From: a virus
Reading direction: 5' to 3' (one strand)
DNA length: 64,000 nt
Virus record (IMG/VR): IMGVR_UViG_3300042896_000283
Coordinates: 49,095 to 113,094 of that record
Position 1 is the stretch's first letter. Every line of letters begins with the position of its first letter. A model generated the notes under the pieces. It made no database searches and was not told where the DNA came from. It saw nothing but the letters and a program-made list of their open reading frames with translations. Positions 29,601-36,643 of this stretch are shown here, one piece after another. Position numbers and translations under genes: made by a program.

Positions 29601-30722
29601 TGAACTTCCCATTAATTTAGGAAGCTGAGCATATTCTGTCACTCCTAATAATGCTAAATTTCCGAAGAAAGAAGTTTTACCTACACTTTCTGAAATTGTA
29701 TTTATATTATCTAATTCAGCACCTTCAGGACCATTACCAAAATGATCATCTTTATATTTTTGAATTAGATTATTTCTATATTCATTTGATGTTTGTAATG
29801 CTTCAAAAGAAGCTTCACCTGCAGATGAATATGCAGCTATTACTGTTCTTCTGAACTTATCTTGTAATCCAGCTATTTTGTTTGTTGTTTTTGCTATATC
29901 TAAAATAGCAGATTCTCTAGCTGTAAGATCAGCAATAGATGAAATATTCTTTTCAAGAATTGCTGCAGCTTCAATATTTTTACCAGCAGAGAAAGCTCTT
30001 GCTGTATTTTTTAATAGAGGAGTGAATAATTTAAATGATTGAGATGCTTCAGCAGCTATTGCACCTTCTGCTGCAAATCCACCTAATGCTGCACCTGTAG
30101 CACTTAATGCACCTTCAGCTATATTACCAGATACCATTGCTCCAACAGCAAATCCAGAATTCTTAATTAATTTATCAAATAAGAAATTTGTTTTCCACCA
30201 GTTGTCAGGAGAATACCAAGATGCATTTGTTTCTTTATCTGTATAATAGTTTGGTAGATAGTTTTGATCCACTTCATTATTATACTGATCTAGTTTTTGC
30301 ATTACAGGATTATCCCATATATCTGCAAGTCTTCCAGAGAATGGAGATTTTGCTAAACCATATAACATACCGAAACTTCCTGCAACAGTAGTAGCTGCAA
30401 GATTAACTCCTTTTAATATACCATTAGTAGCTTGTGATAGTGCAGACTGTGCATTAGCATTTTGATCTTCTATATCAATTGTATTACTAGAATACATATT
30501 GTATCTTCTATTCTCATACAATTCATTTGCACTAACAGTAGGAAGTAACCCTTTACCTACCATTGGACCTTTGCCAAATATTGGATCTCCATTATCTCTT
30601 CCTGATAAATCTGTATTCAAAGATGTATAATTATCTGGAGCAGGAGTTGATGGACTAGGCAGATTAGGAAGTTTCTGATCTGGGTTTATAAGAATTGGAT
30701 TAAGGTTTTTAAAATCTGGCAT
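17691..30722 (-). CDS. Giant virion protein: two protease-like sites, RNA polymerase motif, AlkB-like end
   Basis: 4343 aa. Visible parts in order: an Ala/Gly-rich hydrophobic stretch about 188-226 that could touch membranes; a zinc protease motif HEIGHD (913-918); a Pro/Thr/Glu-rich linker about 1500-1720; a second HExxH site, HELFHP (1772-1777); and about 1300 residues later RIPAQAMSSM, VIVPSEI and GSDFDIDKLN, with DFDID at 3129-3133. That last motif is the metal-binding DxDxD of crAss-like virion RNA polymerases (Cellulophaga phage phi14:2 gp66). The C-terminal 250 residues fit AlkB-type 2OG-Fe(II) dioxygenases: NLYEPNSFISSHND (H4158, D4160), H4216 in REVYHRTF, and YRVTVTMRR (R4251). Such proteins are thought to be packaged and ejected to transcribe early genes. 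It is far longer than the roughly 2180 residues I recall for gp66. The proteases may cut it into working parts. Confidence 0.8.
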   Translation of the reverse strand: MPDFKNLNPILINPDQKLPNLPSPSTPAPDNYTSLNTDLSGRDNGDPIFGKGPMVGKGLLPTVSANELYENRRYNMYSSNTIDIEDQNANAQSALSQATNGILKGVNLAATTVAGSFGMLYGLAKSPFSGRLADIWDNPVMQKLDQYNNEVDQNYLPNYYTDKETNASWYSPDNWWKTNFLFDKLIKNSGFAVGAMVSGNIAEGALSATGAALGGFAAEGAIAAEASQSFKLFTPLLKNTARAFSAGKNIEAAAILEKNISSIADLTARESAILDIAKTTNKIAGLQDKFRRTVIAAYSSAGEASFEALQTSNEYRNNLIQKYKDDHFGNGPEGAELDNINTISESVGKTSFFGNLALLGVTEYAQLPKLMGSSYAAEKQAANSLLGHADDVLLKEGKYVAAEGAATKFGKLYERAAKVSKYAFDPKEAGQEIGQYALQIGTENYFNKGRNGKEASAWTDGFLYGMVGKDEAGKDVGALVSKGGIESGILGGITGGLMQTFGPQGEIAKGKAAKSNTERFIGELNNAPTFQAAFKEKLEAVDRFTTLQEQQRDATIQGDELEARDLNTDMLHTYLAPRIKFGRFDMIMDDVKDLRQAGMSKEGLSDLKEEGLANINDTVESFQKRLNSFENTAKNTEELYKSLNLRYSGTVMQNAEGEPLVNEAGNQIRKYSPLIIDKMVYAAAKIADYDIRIPQVSARLLRADIPVQDVINDELSSDTSVSLAKVLYNVDQQKSDRIDTDLVKQELKDVVELSKRRQQFVNEYNDLKDNPQNYSFTGEKAEVTPEGKKTRTAAPKTDDSQYFGKSRNKFKSDKRKYADIVNQYGEGEKSKYEVLEKIAESPYATTLEKQLALGFLKYTTRDSKIILGDRTLSTPGTSTRGVDANSALSRINYEDTADDYESGSIPVEFILLHEIGHDLTTYALSDTNGQFFKELDPLFKFVQETFKNDPNKYAEAGLIKNGEYYAFKNIYEFATEALSNREFQRYLQTIPYKNTQASTWEAFVNSLKTFFRRLFGTTNENLLNEAIAVITNNIDETYKAVKEKNAALEKEEQAMLVTKNEVDRQQDKAELNSGEIATPIPTETTTSEAVVKEDESFLKTWRNFFISGTSESENVQNRVNAPQHVKNSREFLNNIKNFKNASKIGAMLVTTNNEEALGLKGLTELQFGRPITEVDKVNDIDLGFVAQVFVEKDKSKSYFVDKTGKRLGEVGQPIDVSQAIFQAMPTTELYYTYTDPKTGQRVPRYRQGEKENLASAANGWRQVRAGLFANNTVEHKVYDIDVSRGIAIINKLSDGKYERNQIGGILIPENKISSQPKLLQINTAGFISHKGRNITFKEKGVVVLQYEDVLEILNNSILGKEKANAVYQVIKALALDIREKSTSGKPLDIDVNYLAYLQNVLYLRKGASTSGNQFYIDTNSRSIYLGGVKYPIIDIENKEAEIVKQLTDTHHNINSKTIKDLTSKFYEYTGEKNAEGQLVARYWKNYQSYLLSSKLPDGTTSRSSVNTPLTTKVAAPTPTVPYSFSQKYATLIDFDLPIIKPAPVVQAAKTAPIAPTTPGKIGEYTMDGTTSNIYPFANGPVEFTGTVDADGNVESVDVKVNDTISKAAANKELLKNTIDPYLVNENKFNEEDSDDQRVVRFVGDKLIYELKQIQSTQQVEEAPVVADEAPTTTVEEVSPEITPEEKIDPIDINDTDLPDDNYMRVGVTAQEDVMSENDIQILKDFQAEKLSGVPLEVLEDLVDTYDGEKAFGVFVDGVAKFYKAGPRTVGYHELFHPVYQHFLTADERIDINNEFRNKPGQFTDRASGKKIDYASATDKQIEEKIADDFGEFKVGKLPARSLSELVLRFFRRIINFFKSAKPSLAKDLFKAIDAGKYKEFIISESQKKGAPAYSRIPGITETQAAEYAEDIFSRAANYIFGDNKESIFDLQQITGAEIYNYIKQAYITGNVYQQLGEERFNALFTQGKQLLRTIGVNFNEEDLVDINDENVTSVGYSQEAFTVDHKKTSPFAIKLVAATLPQVVPTNQQNSTSLKLPIREKSSVGGFKLVNFSRVFATLLDKISNTTSIDKVIDKLVDLAGYDATYVRFFQRIGGSYSVDTNGGLSRNIDFGKFKTEDWRLFINFYQTFTKQKPNAVIQYVIGNEVYTAPANQFTITKQVEQDWFSQMRALAKTRNGLVRFNSETKTYQVNTSSELWPEKLPKDPEEMINFLKNLGVTFNMDDYLKLKSTQRDDFGDTVGEIYAYLPQAKDIGTLDGKTLKINKQIAKLAELQVKVTNPNQENTLMGVEGSKKQSYSDNNAPSFFENSFNDSETLEELKISRPELNDVFSKNAITFKEGGLFFNEEGNRFKMIKVSYIDGKKSIDTNKGTSTSKLTKGQRFTQEINQNINGDYYILIPADGATEWMMNLGNHISYEEIVGGRAWDEIFDIFKGYLNDDIALARDWKNRETLKSVGSKAKELRFFKEILEDYAPDQLKELNIMIDDEATSADEFKDYIAKNSKAINDAVAKSIQDIAKGTKDILLKQGEVVSAVKTKTDSENMYKYVGLDSNFAMKSGINKLKMTETQLDNVITFVNANNFINNIEFHKILFGDPYQFKIKDGILDEPKRVKSFLSPRRTTFDSPEFNAFLDSQNKVGDIELTPDDYGYHGNKEYASTVTLKDVELDTIRYEGINEADAFSLITDVAYREVKNKNGQWPEEAEAWHQYEMAFTRKSLSDKGEYKYSSKELKLNDEKTLTEPQPKHVIDIIKPIVSGSQFGENEIKLVLDKTSQMPIYYSAVVGTNLEKLYIKMFKERIDYAIFESGRKLGIEKTHSLYNQDGTFNDTPFDRYTKVLVPWSINGIQLETSYEGGGEQTRGSQPTKIVTLDMFDNGEETIEGAKEAFDNYNQALKDLDDNAYTQLLSSFGVEDLGMGQFELIDPSIISKTLEHELFRRQLSNNAKDTILLDENGEFRIPFEASPAYKQIKDVVYSMVNKSLVSPKMSGGGYVQAPVTGWENSKQGRGIAIKEKDGYRKLSIAEYEALPADQKSKVVLTSDRLHFPTKEDPYMEVLIPNWFKKSLKGKFANDADLIRELNKPENQGILKGIAFRIPAQAMSSMAAIRVAGFLPDFMGKTVIVPSEITSQAGSDFDIDKLNMYLKSVYVDESGRLHAVDYKESEKATKEFYGGVYDNTIKNSIEKIANSDQFRKDLLDFFENTKPISKAVALQQQDFYNRNEDLINEITYQADDLEMLPSEYMTSQIESLSEKTKKLDSKLLNKEMRDKYVNNMYKKALENRYFDAFEKLITLEGNYENLITPIGDAGLKDISKELDDIRKDDETSIKNRMVNRNYLTTLRHAFLTGKRWVGIVAVNITGHALAQRMKLVMDIDAVADKLTYDERAILGDRKVKLPHNEIDGEVSLSGTNTAIPNAKGSLEKISNRLSGYATAVVDIAKDPFIMKIIKSDAAIGTFMFLERIGVGQNTIWFMNQPIISEYLDMLENKGTSFLYNPSNINEVRAKFGLLKVGARGTEKESFDVDSLEANIETYANNKNKMSTKQENEQQGAILKEFLKYSKMAEYSFKFTQATNYDTTKFKNSDTFHKKTTRTDIARNKNIFSSVDKLLDSSSIGNQKRLIDFAMKSVGSFIKLEQEQFVDITNEVLRSFEEQEFMKDDDFSKVASKAKASFLDFIVQIKSGLNTEILALTTGDNSIAEQLAKAKVKYPNMRLLQDLVPEASKKNDGTQTIKLKVNLKEAYDENLYVEMMRELRELDPELYNNIVKVALLQGTYQSSISINNIVPIEDYAKKIKPIIDTLVDDADVEYFTKGMFQKNNWKDETIVPTTTPRFYFERDENFDPIVEYVGEDPYGNDVYKYKVSPFLEGFDGPTMQERRLVLTLSPIYDARNGANSDFVKVPKVITNKIGENINIVTGQTISSQAMRAVRLGGDTSLTDVFGYQKVKYSNGTPVTTIKGDYVYKLVNLLGDGNLVSEYYLDGRKSVLNNGTVKIENEIPDSVIIDYFGGDITEEIVSLQTEEEIVAPTQMIGKPKGVEIKEGIYVNQEALSKDEQLELFDYLKPFLEEQAAKTNKGEAASKMIGLGLRWDYKSNNPGKQAMNIPDVINPGNKTKYGYYDNSINNQPLAPITARFRELMQKATGVDMTNYDGAIINLYEPNSFISSHNDVDESRSAIGYPVIGINIGGTGNFSIESRDGAPKQLNLKAGAGYVFGVDGVNREVYHRTFAKPQDSFLPELTTKLDGKAYEPGSYRVTVTMRRVMPLEPGMPSKPAITSTQTKVEQIKPGEQLDLFRTTETFDTIEDFTPERKEEILQNFADKHKMTTEEAKDYINKAIAENKEEVINKLKDCY

Positions 30723-30737
30723 AATTATTTATTATAA

Positions 30738-33332
30738 TTAGTAGTCTAATGTAGAGAAATCAAATTTTGGGTAAGCTTGTTTAAGTGCTGTAAGTAACAC
30801 TTGATCATTTAAAGCATTTAAGTTTTGAACTCCTTGCTCATATCCAACTCTAGAAAGTTTATTACTTCCTGAAAGTTCGAAAGAAGTATACTTACCTTGT
30901 TTATTTTTAACAAATACTGTTGGAATATATAAATCAGGATTAGATCTATCTTGTTTTAAATTAGCAGTAACTTGTAAATGTTGTATTCCAGGAAAATCTC
31001 CAAACTGTTTTTGCATCACTGCTTCTTGAGCAACGTTACCTTTTGTTATATCAGTATTACCTCTTCCTATTGCTACTCTAGCAGATGCTTGAGCATTAGT
31101 ATTTACATATTTATCTCCTAAGTATCCAGCAACTTGAGCACCACTAACTTTTAATCTTTGTGGTTCACTTGGATTAGCTGAATTTCTTATTTCTATTTCA
31201 TAACTATCTCCATCTTGCTTAACAAGTACATTTGTATTCTTCATAAGTTTTTCATCTGTAACATAACTGGATGCTGTTTCAAAATCCCAATTTGAATCAG
31301 TCTTAAGTCCTTGTTCTTGTTCTGCAATAATTAATGCACTAAGTCCTTTCATTGCAATTGGTGGAACTTCTCCTTTAGAGTTAGCTACAGCTTTTATACG
31401 TGGAACAAATGCATTTGCAGATTTTCCTAACTTTTGCATATATATTTCATCTGCTTTACTGTAAGCTTCTTTTACTTTATTTGCAGCAGGTTTAAAACTA
31501 GTTAAAAATCCTCGTATTGTCTCTCTAGTTGCATTATCAGTTTTAGATAAATGACTCATTGCTTCACGAACAAATCTTCTTTGATTTTGATTTAATGATT
31601 TTTCATCAACATAAGATTGCTCTGTAGTTAATTCTCCTGATGGAACAGTTTGCGTTTTAATTGCATTATTTATTCCAACCATCTCTCTAGGAGTCAATGT
31701 TATTCTTTCTCCAGCTTTTGTTGAAAAAGATATATTACCTCTTCCTTTTGTAGCTGCATTAATTACTTCTTCTACACCTGCTTCTTTTTCTGAATCAGCT
31801 CTTGTTTTTGTTTCAAACCTATGTAGTTGATTAATATAGTTTTGATTCTTTGCAATGTTCATTACTGAATTAATGGCATCTGCAGGTATATTAGCTTTTG
31901 ATGGTACACCTTGTGCATTTTTCCAACTAGATAACATTCCATTAATTTCTTGTTCAGTATAACCTCCTGCAACTAATGTTGATCTATCTGATTTAATTGC
32001 ATTATCAACAGATGTAACATGATTAGAAAATAATTCAGCACCTCTATTTTCATTATCTGTTGGGTTTCCTAAATCAGTCCAAGGAGCATCTACACCATAA
32101 AGCTCAGCTTTCTTCATTGCATTCTCTTCAGCTTTTAATTGGATCTCTTGTTTCTTAAGTCCTAATTCAGTTTGTTTGAATTGTGTGTTAACACCGAACT
32201 CATATTTATCTTGTTGAAACTTAGCTTGATTAAGTTTCATAGTAGCTACCCAATTCTCTTGTTCTTTATATGGATTAGTAACTGCTTCTTCTTCTTTAGA
32301 ACTCCATTTAAAAGCATTTGCAAACTCTTTAACAAATCCATCTTTATATATGTTATACTTCACCTCATCAGGATTAGTCCTAGCTTGTTTAACATTATTA
32401 TAAAAGTTTTCATCAAGTTTACCCACTTTACCATCAACACCTAATAATTCTTTATATTGATCAATTTCATTTTCAATATCATTTAATTTAGTAGGATCTG
32501 TAGTGATAGCTTTTTGAACTTGTAATTTATCTAATTCACCAATTGCTTGTTGTCTATGTACATCATAATCTTGCTTAGCTTTTTGCGCAAGTTGTTCAGG
32601 TCCTGCTCCTCTAAATTCATATTTAGAATCAATTCTTAATTGATTTAAATCATCTGGAGTCATTGTTGCAGCTAAAGCTTCAGCAATTTTTGTTTCACTA
32701 ACTCCTTCAATTTTATATCTCTTCATTGCATCTGCATAAAATCTAGCATCCATTTTACCATTAGCATCCACTTTAAAAGGAATATCATATTTTTGAAGAT
32801 CTGGATGTAAAGCTTTGATTGTATCCATAGCTTTTTTCTTTACATCTGTATATGGTGTATATCTATCTCTGAAAGAATCCTCTAGCTTATTTGAGTTTAA
32901 CCATCTAGATGCTTTCTCATTAAAATCATATATATTAGATTGAGATGACTTTCCATCAGCTATAGACTTTTCCATCTCTGCAGCTTGTTTTCTATACCAA
33001 GCAGCAGATGATACAGCATTCTGCACATTAGGATCTCCTACAATTTGTTTAGTCATTCCATTAACAGAGTTAGTCAATTGGAAATCTGAAAAATCTCCAG
33101 CTGCTACAAATGTTAAGTCATCACCTAACGCATTAAGTTTAGATTGTAAATAGTTTTTATCTACCCCTCGCATAACATCAAGACCAGCAACATTATCAAT
33201 ACTTGCTTGTATCTTTTTGACACCTTCATCATACTGTTGTTGCTTTTGCATACCTACTTTAACCATTGCCTCTACAGGTAATTGTTGTACGTAAGGATTA
33301 AAAGTTGGGGTTTTATCTGTCCATGAGGCCAT
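30738..33332 (-). CDS. crAss-like cargo/ejection protein, 864 aa
   Basis: A largely helical, charged protein. The start TDKTPTFNPYVQQLPVEAMV, followed by KVGMQKQQQYDEGVKKIQ and SIDNVAGLD, is one I recall as conserved in large crAss-like phage proteins next to the virion RNA polymerase. Long coiled-coil-type helices (about 360-420, many Gln, Lys and Glu) fill the middle, and the C-terminal quarter is more beta-rich. There is no signal peptide or membrane helix. It is the first gene of the unit, 15 bases before the 4343-aa gene and behind the best promoter of the window. It probably lines or fills the head/tail channel and is ejected with the giants; this role is inferred. Confidence 0.65.
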   Translation of the reverse strand: MASWTDKTPTFNPYVQQLPVEAMVKVGMQKQQQYDEGVKKIQASIDNVAGLDVMRGVDKNYLQSKLNALGDDLTFVAAGDFSDFQLTNSVNGMTKQIVGDPNVQNAVSSAAWYRKQAAEMEKSIADGKSSQSNIYDFNEKASRWLNSNKLEDSFRDRYTPYTDVKKKAMDTIKALHPDLQKYDIPFKVDANGKMDARFYADAMKRYKIEGVSETKIAEALAATMTPDDLNQLRIDSKYEFRGAGPEQLAQKAKQDYDVHRQQAIGELDKLQVQKAITTDPTKLNDIENEIDQYKELLGVDGKVGKLDENFYNNVKQARTNPDEVKYNIYKDGFVKEFANAFKWSSKEEEAVTNPYKEQENWVATMKLNQAKFQQDKYEFGVNTQFKQTELGLKKQEIQLKAEENAMKKAELYGVDAPWTDLGNPTDNENRGAELFSNHVTSVDNAIKSDRSTLVAGGYTEQEINGMLSSWKNAQGVPSKANIPADAINSVMNIAKNQNYINQLHRFETKTRADSEKEAGVEEVINAATKGRGNISFSTKAGERITLTPREMVGINNAIKTQTVPSGELTTEQSYVDEKSLNQNQRRFVREAMSHLSKTDNATRETIRGFLTSFKPAANKVKEAYSKADEIYMQKLGKSANAFVPRIKAVANSKGEVPPIAMKGLSALIIAEQEQGLKTDSNWDFETASSYVTDEKLMKNTNVLVKQDGDSYEIEIRNSANPSEPQRLKVSGAQVAGYLGDKYVNTNAQASARVAIGRGNTDITKGNVAQEAVMQKQFGDFPGIQHLQVTANLKQDRSNPDLYIPTVFVKNKQGKYTSFELSGSNKLSRVGYEQGVQNLNALNDQVLLTALKQAYPKFDFSTLDY

Positions 33333-33349
33333 AGTCTTTATTTTTATTT

Positions 33350-33364
33350 ATGTACAGTGTACAT
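33350..33364 (-). promoter_or_regulatory. Palindrome at probable transcript start of cargo unit
   Basis: ATGTACA-C-TGTACAT is a perfect 7+7 palindrome around one base, 9 bases downstream of the -7 element of the cargo promoter. It could be an operator for a dimeric regulator or a 5' hairpin that protects the mRNA. Confidence 0.45.
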
Positions 33365-33372
33365 AGGATTAA

Positions 33373-33403
33373 CAAATGTAATATGAATTATTAGAACTAC
33401 CAA
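33373..33403 (-). promoter_or_regulatory. Promoter of cargo/giant-protein unit
   Basis: On the minus strand TTG (33401-33403) is followed after 20 bases by TACATTTG (33373-33380), a full match to TTG-N19-21-TAnnTTTG. The ATG of the 864-aa gene lies about 40 bases downstream. It is the clearest promoter in the window. Confidence 0.7.
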
Positions 33404-33423
33404 AATTAATAATCAATTCTGGT
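33399..33423 (-). terminator. Weak hairpin after 1065-aa gene
   Basis: ACCAGAATT pairs with AATTTTGGT (9 pairs with one G-T, 7-base loop) 22 bases after the stop of the 1065-aa gene. The following T-run is poor, and the stem overlaps the -33 box of the next promoter, so termination here may be partial. Confidence 0.4.
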
Positions 33424-33444
33424 AATTCTTTATAATTAAATTAG

Positions 33445-36400
33445 TTATAAATTTTTAAATTCTTTAACTATTCCACCATTTCTTTCTACTGGAACATTTT
33501 TAATATCTTTTTTAACTTTTGATTCATAAGCATTTGAAATAGCTTTTGCTTTTTCATACTCAGATAGATCTGTAGACTTACCTGTAGGAGATCCAGCTCC
33601 TGTTACTGTTGTATCAAACTGTGCAAGAGGATTTTCATTAATAGCTTTGAAATCTTTATTGAATCTGTAGTTATACATATTCTCATATGTTTGTAATGTT
33701 CTATTCTCTAATTTGTTTTTAGCAAACTTATCTGATATAGAACTTAATGCAGCTTGTGTTGTAGCTTTAGTATTTGACTTAGCTTGTGCTTGTCTTTCAT
33801 ATTGCTTATCATAGATTGCTAAGTTTTGAAGTTTAGCTTGATTAAGGAGTTGTCTATTCTGATCATACACTTTATCTTTCTCAGCTTGGTTTAATCTAAA
33901 CTGTTCTCCTAGCACTTTTGAGTTAGCAGCATATTTCTGTGCAGCTAAGTTAGCTTGAGCAGCAGGATTGTATCCAGTCATTTTTTGTATAGATCTAAAG
34001 TCAGCTTGGTTAGCATTCAATTGATCCTGTAATGATATATCATATGGTGTACCAAGTTCAGGTTGAAATCCTTGTGCTTGTACAGGTTCTAATTGATTAT
34101 TAGCTAAAGCATAATATTCACCAGTTAATTGATTAGGATCTAGTTGTTCAGTATCCTTTGTTCTAAGATAAGGAATAGCTTGATTGACTATATCCATCCA
34201 TAATTTTCTTTTGTTTGGTTCTACAGGAGTTAATGGTGTAGCAGTAGTTGATATACCTGTTGTTGTATCAGCAGGAATTTCTGCAGCTTTTGGTAATAAT
34301 AATTCATTTGCTGCCCAACCATAACCAAAATGTTCTGGATCAATGAAAGGATCTTTACCATATAAGTTTTGATGTCTAGCTTTAATTAAAGGTGCACTCT
34401 CTTTATTCTGTAAAAGAAACTCTTGAAACTCTTTATTTCCTTTTCCTTTAAATCCTAATTTATCTGCAACCTCATCCCATTGTTTTGTGGAAAATCCAGA
34501 AGCAGTAGCTTTACCATATTTATTTCCTTTTTGTACATTACCTTGCCAAGGAGTGATACCATATTTACTTGAATAACCATCTTGTGCAATTGGAATCTTT
34601 GTTCCATTTTTAGCTTGCATAATACTTGCTCCTAGTCTTGCTTTTCTAGAACCATCTTTCTTAAGAGGTTTAACTTCACCTTTTTTAGCTAAGTGATCAG
34701 CATCTACACCTTGTTCTTCAGCTGTTTCATTTATAGTACTTTGTAATGCTACTAAGTTTTCTTTTTCTCCAGCATAATTTTTTAACTTATCAATACCTGA
34801 TTGTTTCATTAAGTTAAATGAATTGTCTTTAATTTTATCTATTTGTGTTTTTGGTTTAGATGTGTTTATATTTTTTATAGCACTCTCAACAACATTAGTT
34901 GCTTTAACTTCACCTTTAGATATTTTCTTAGCAATATTTTTAAACTTCTGTCCATTGTATTTATTTATAAGATCTGAAACTTCTTCATCCTCTATATGAC
35001 CAATACTATTTTTATTAAGTTCAAGATTACCTAGAATATTCAAATGTTTTTGTCCAGTTTTACGGTCAATTGATTCCCATCCTGGTTCACCTTGTTCTAC
35101 TTCAACATCTGTACTTCCAATATCTGCACCTTCTTCTGCATATTGATTTGCTTGACCACCATCACCATATTTAACACCAATTCCACTATTACCTTTACCA
35201 TCAGTTTCACTATGTTTTTGTCCATAGAAGTTTACTGTTTCTCCTGTACCATCCATAAATGGATTATATGAAATAGGTTTAGCTACTCCACCCCATGTTG
35301 TTTTCAATGAACCACCTAATGCCATTGTCTCTAAAGCTCTTGGACTTGGTTGTTCATAATCACCTACAAGATGGCCACCAGATCTAAACTCATCTTTATG
35401 TGCATAGTCAGCAAAGTCTTGTGCATTATGATCACCAAACATAGCAATTAATTGTGGATTATATTCTGGATTTAAATAACCACCCTCTTCATAAGAATAT
35501 ACATCTCCACCATTTTTTCTATTACCACCATACATTTGCCCTAATGATTTACCCATTATATTAGCTTGTATACCTGCCATTTTTTGTTGATTAGCTCTAT
35601 CATAATCTCTTCCAATTGATGTAGTCATGTCAAGTCCTGCTCCAATACCTGCACCAAGTATTGATCCAATTCCTGATTTATCACCTAATGCTTCACCAGT
35701 AAAACTTCCAATTCCAGCTCCAATTTTACCACCACCACTACTTGCACCACCACTTGCTATACCTTCTCCAGCACTAGTAAGATCAAATCCAAATTGTGCT
35801 CTAGAAACAAATCCTCCTGATCTATATTGTTTAACTATATCTTCGTCACTTATATCAGAGTCACCTAATGGTTCATATCCAAGATCATCATATAAAGAAT
35901 TACCATTACCATAAGTATTTTGAATCTCTGTAGCATTACCACCAATAGATGTTCCATTTTTAGCAGCAAGTACATTTGACCCAACACCTTGAGTTGGAAA
36001 ACGAGTATTAGCATCAGTTACATTTGCCCAAGGAGTATCATATTTATGTTCTTCTAAATTAGGTCTTTGTGTAAGTGCTATATTTTCTAAATCAAGAAGT
36101 CGTCCTGTTTGTTTTTTATATCTATTAGCTTCTGTAGCTGCATTAATATCTGCTATTCCCCCAATAACACTTCCTAATAAAGGAATACCTTTAACAGGAT
36201 TCATTTGAGGTGTAACATTTTTTTGTTGATTTGTACTATCTTGAATTCTTTGTAACTCACCTTCACCACTAATCTGTTTTTGATTAGCATATTCTTGTGT
36301 AGGAATACCAGGAGTTTTAAACATACTACCATTCCATGTAGGAGCTTGAGTAGTAGTAGGTGCAGTAGTCTTACCAAGTGTTTGTGGATTAATACCAAAT

Positions 36401-36642
36401 TTATTAATATCAAATGCTATTGGTGAAAGTGTTGTTGTATCTGTAGTAGTAGCTATAGCATCTTGATACCAATCAGGTGTATCTAATCCTTGTAAACTTT
36501 GTTCAAAAGGAATAGCTGCACCAATTTGAGCTTTTTTAAAAGCTTTGCGATGTTTACTCATAAATGCTTCCTCTGAAGGATATTTTTTATAAAACTCCTT
36601 TTCAGATTTTACTCCTGCTATTTTTAAAATTTGTGCTTTCAT
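33445..36642 (-). CDS. crAss-like cargo-type protein with AQxG motifs, 1065 aa
   Basis: A glycine-, glutamine- and asparagine-rich protein. Short motifs recur along it: KKAQIGAA near residue 37, RAQFG, QAKNG, IAQDG, and many SGG or NGG turns such as NGGDVYSYEEGGYLNPEY. A glycine-rich patch in the middle (SAGEGIASGGASSGGGKIG and on) could be flexible or membrane-active. The C-terminal third is helical (residues about 880-990, rich in Gln, Ala and Lys). My recollection is that crAss-like phages encode such AQxG-rich proteins just ahead of the polymerase gene and that relatives are found in virions as cargo. No enzyme motif is seen. It lies one base after the stop of the 265-aa AQxG protein. Confidence 0.6.
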   Translation of the reverse strand: MKAQILKIAGVKSEKEFYKKYPSEEAFMSKHRKAFKKAQIGAAIPFEQSLQGLDTPDWYQDAIATTTDTTTLSPIAFDINKFGINPQTLGKTTAPTTTQAPTWNGSMFKTPGIPTQEYANQKQISGEGELQRIQDSTNQQKNVTPQMNPVKGIPLLGSVIGGIADINAATEANRYKKQTGRLLDLENIALTQRPNLEEHKYDTPWANVTDANTRFPTQGVGSNVLAAKNGTSIGGNATEIQNTYGNGNSLYDDLGYEPLGDSDISDEDIVKQYRSGGFVSRAQFGFDLTSAGEGIASGGASSGGGKIGAGIGSFTGEALGDKSGIGSILGAGIGAGLDMTTSIGRDYDRANQQKMAGIQANIMGKSLGQMYGGNRKNGGDVYSYEEGGYLNPEYNPQLIAMFGDHNAQDFADYAHKDEFRSGGHLVGDYEQPSPRALETMALGGSLKTTWGGVAKPISYNPFMDGTGETVNFYGQKHSETDGKGNSGIGVKYGDGGQANQYAEEGADIGSTDVEVEQGEPGWESIDRKTGQKHLNILGNLELNKNSIGHIEDEEVSDLINKYNGQKFKNIAKKISKGEVKATNVVESAIKNINTSKPKTQIDKIKDNSFNLMKQSGIDKLKNYAGEKENLVALQSTINETAEEQGVDADHLAKKGEVKPLKKDGSRKARLGASIMQAKNGTKIPIAQDGYSSKYGITPWQGNVQKGNKYGKATASGFSTKQWDEVADKLGFKGKGNKEFQEFLLQNKESAPLIKARHQNLYGKDPFIDPEHFGYGWAANELLLPKAAEIPADTTTGISTTATPLTPVEPNKRKLWMDIVNQAIPYLRTKDTEQLDPNQLTGEYYALANNQLEPVQAQGFQPELGTPYDISLQDQLNANQADFRSIQKMTGYNPAAQANLAAQKYAANSKVLGEQFRLNQAEKDKVYDQNRQLLNQAKLQNLAIYDKQYERQAQAKSNTKATTQAALSSISDKFAKNKLENRTLQTYENMYNYRFNKDFKAINENPLAQFDTTVTGAGSPTGKSTDLSEYEKAKAISNAYESKVKKDIKNVPVERNGGIVKEFKNL

Positions 36643-36643
36643 A

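Noticed and set aside
35627-35914. Plus-strand open frame rich in Pro, Ala and Ser opposite the 1065-aa gene
   Set aside because: Its composition is the antisense of the Gly-rich stretch; it has no proper leader, and all neighbours read on the other strand.
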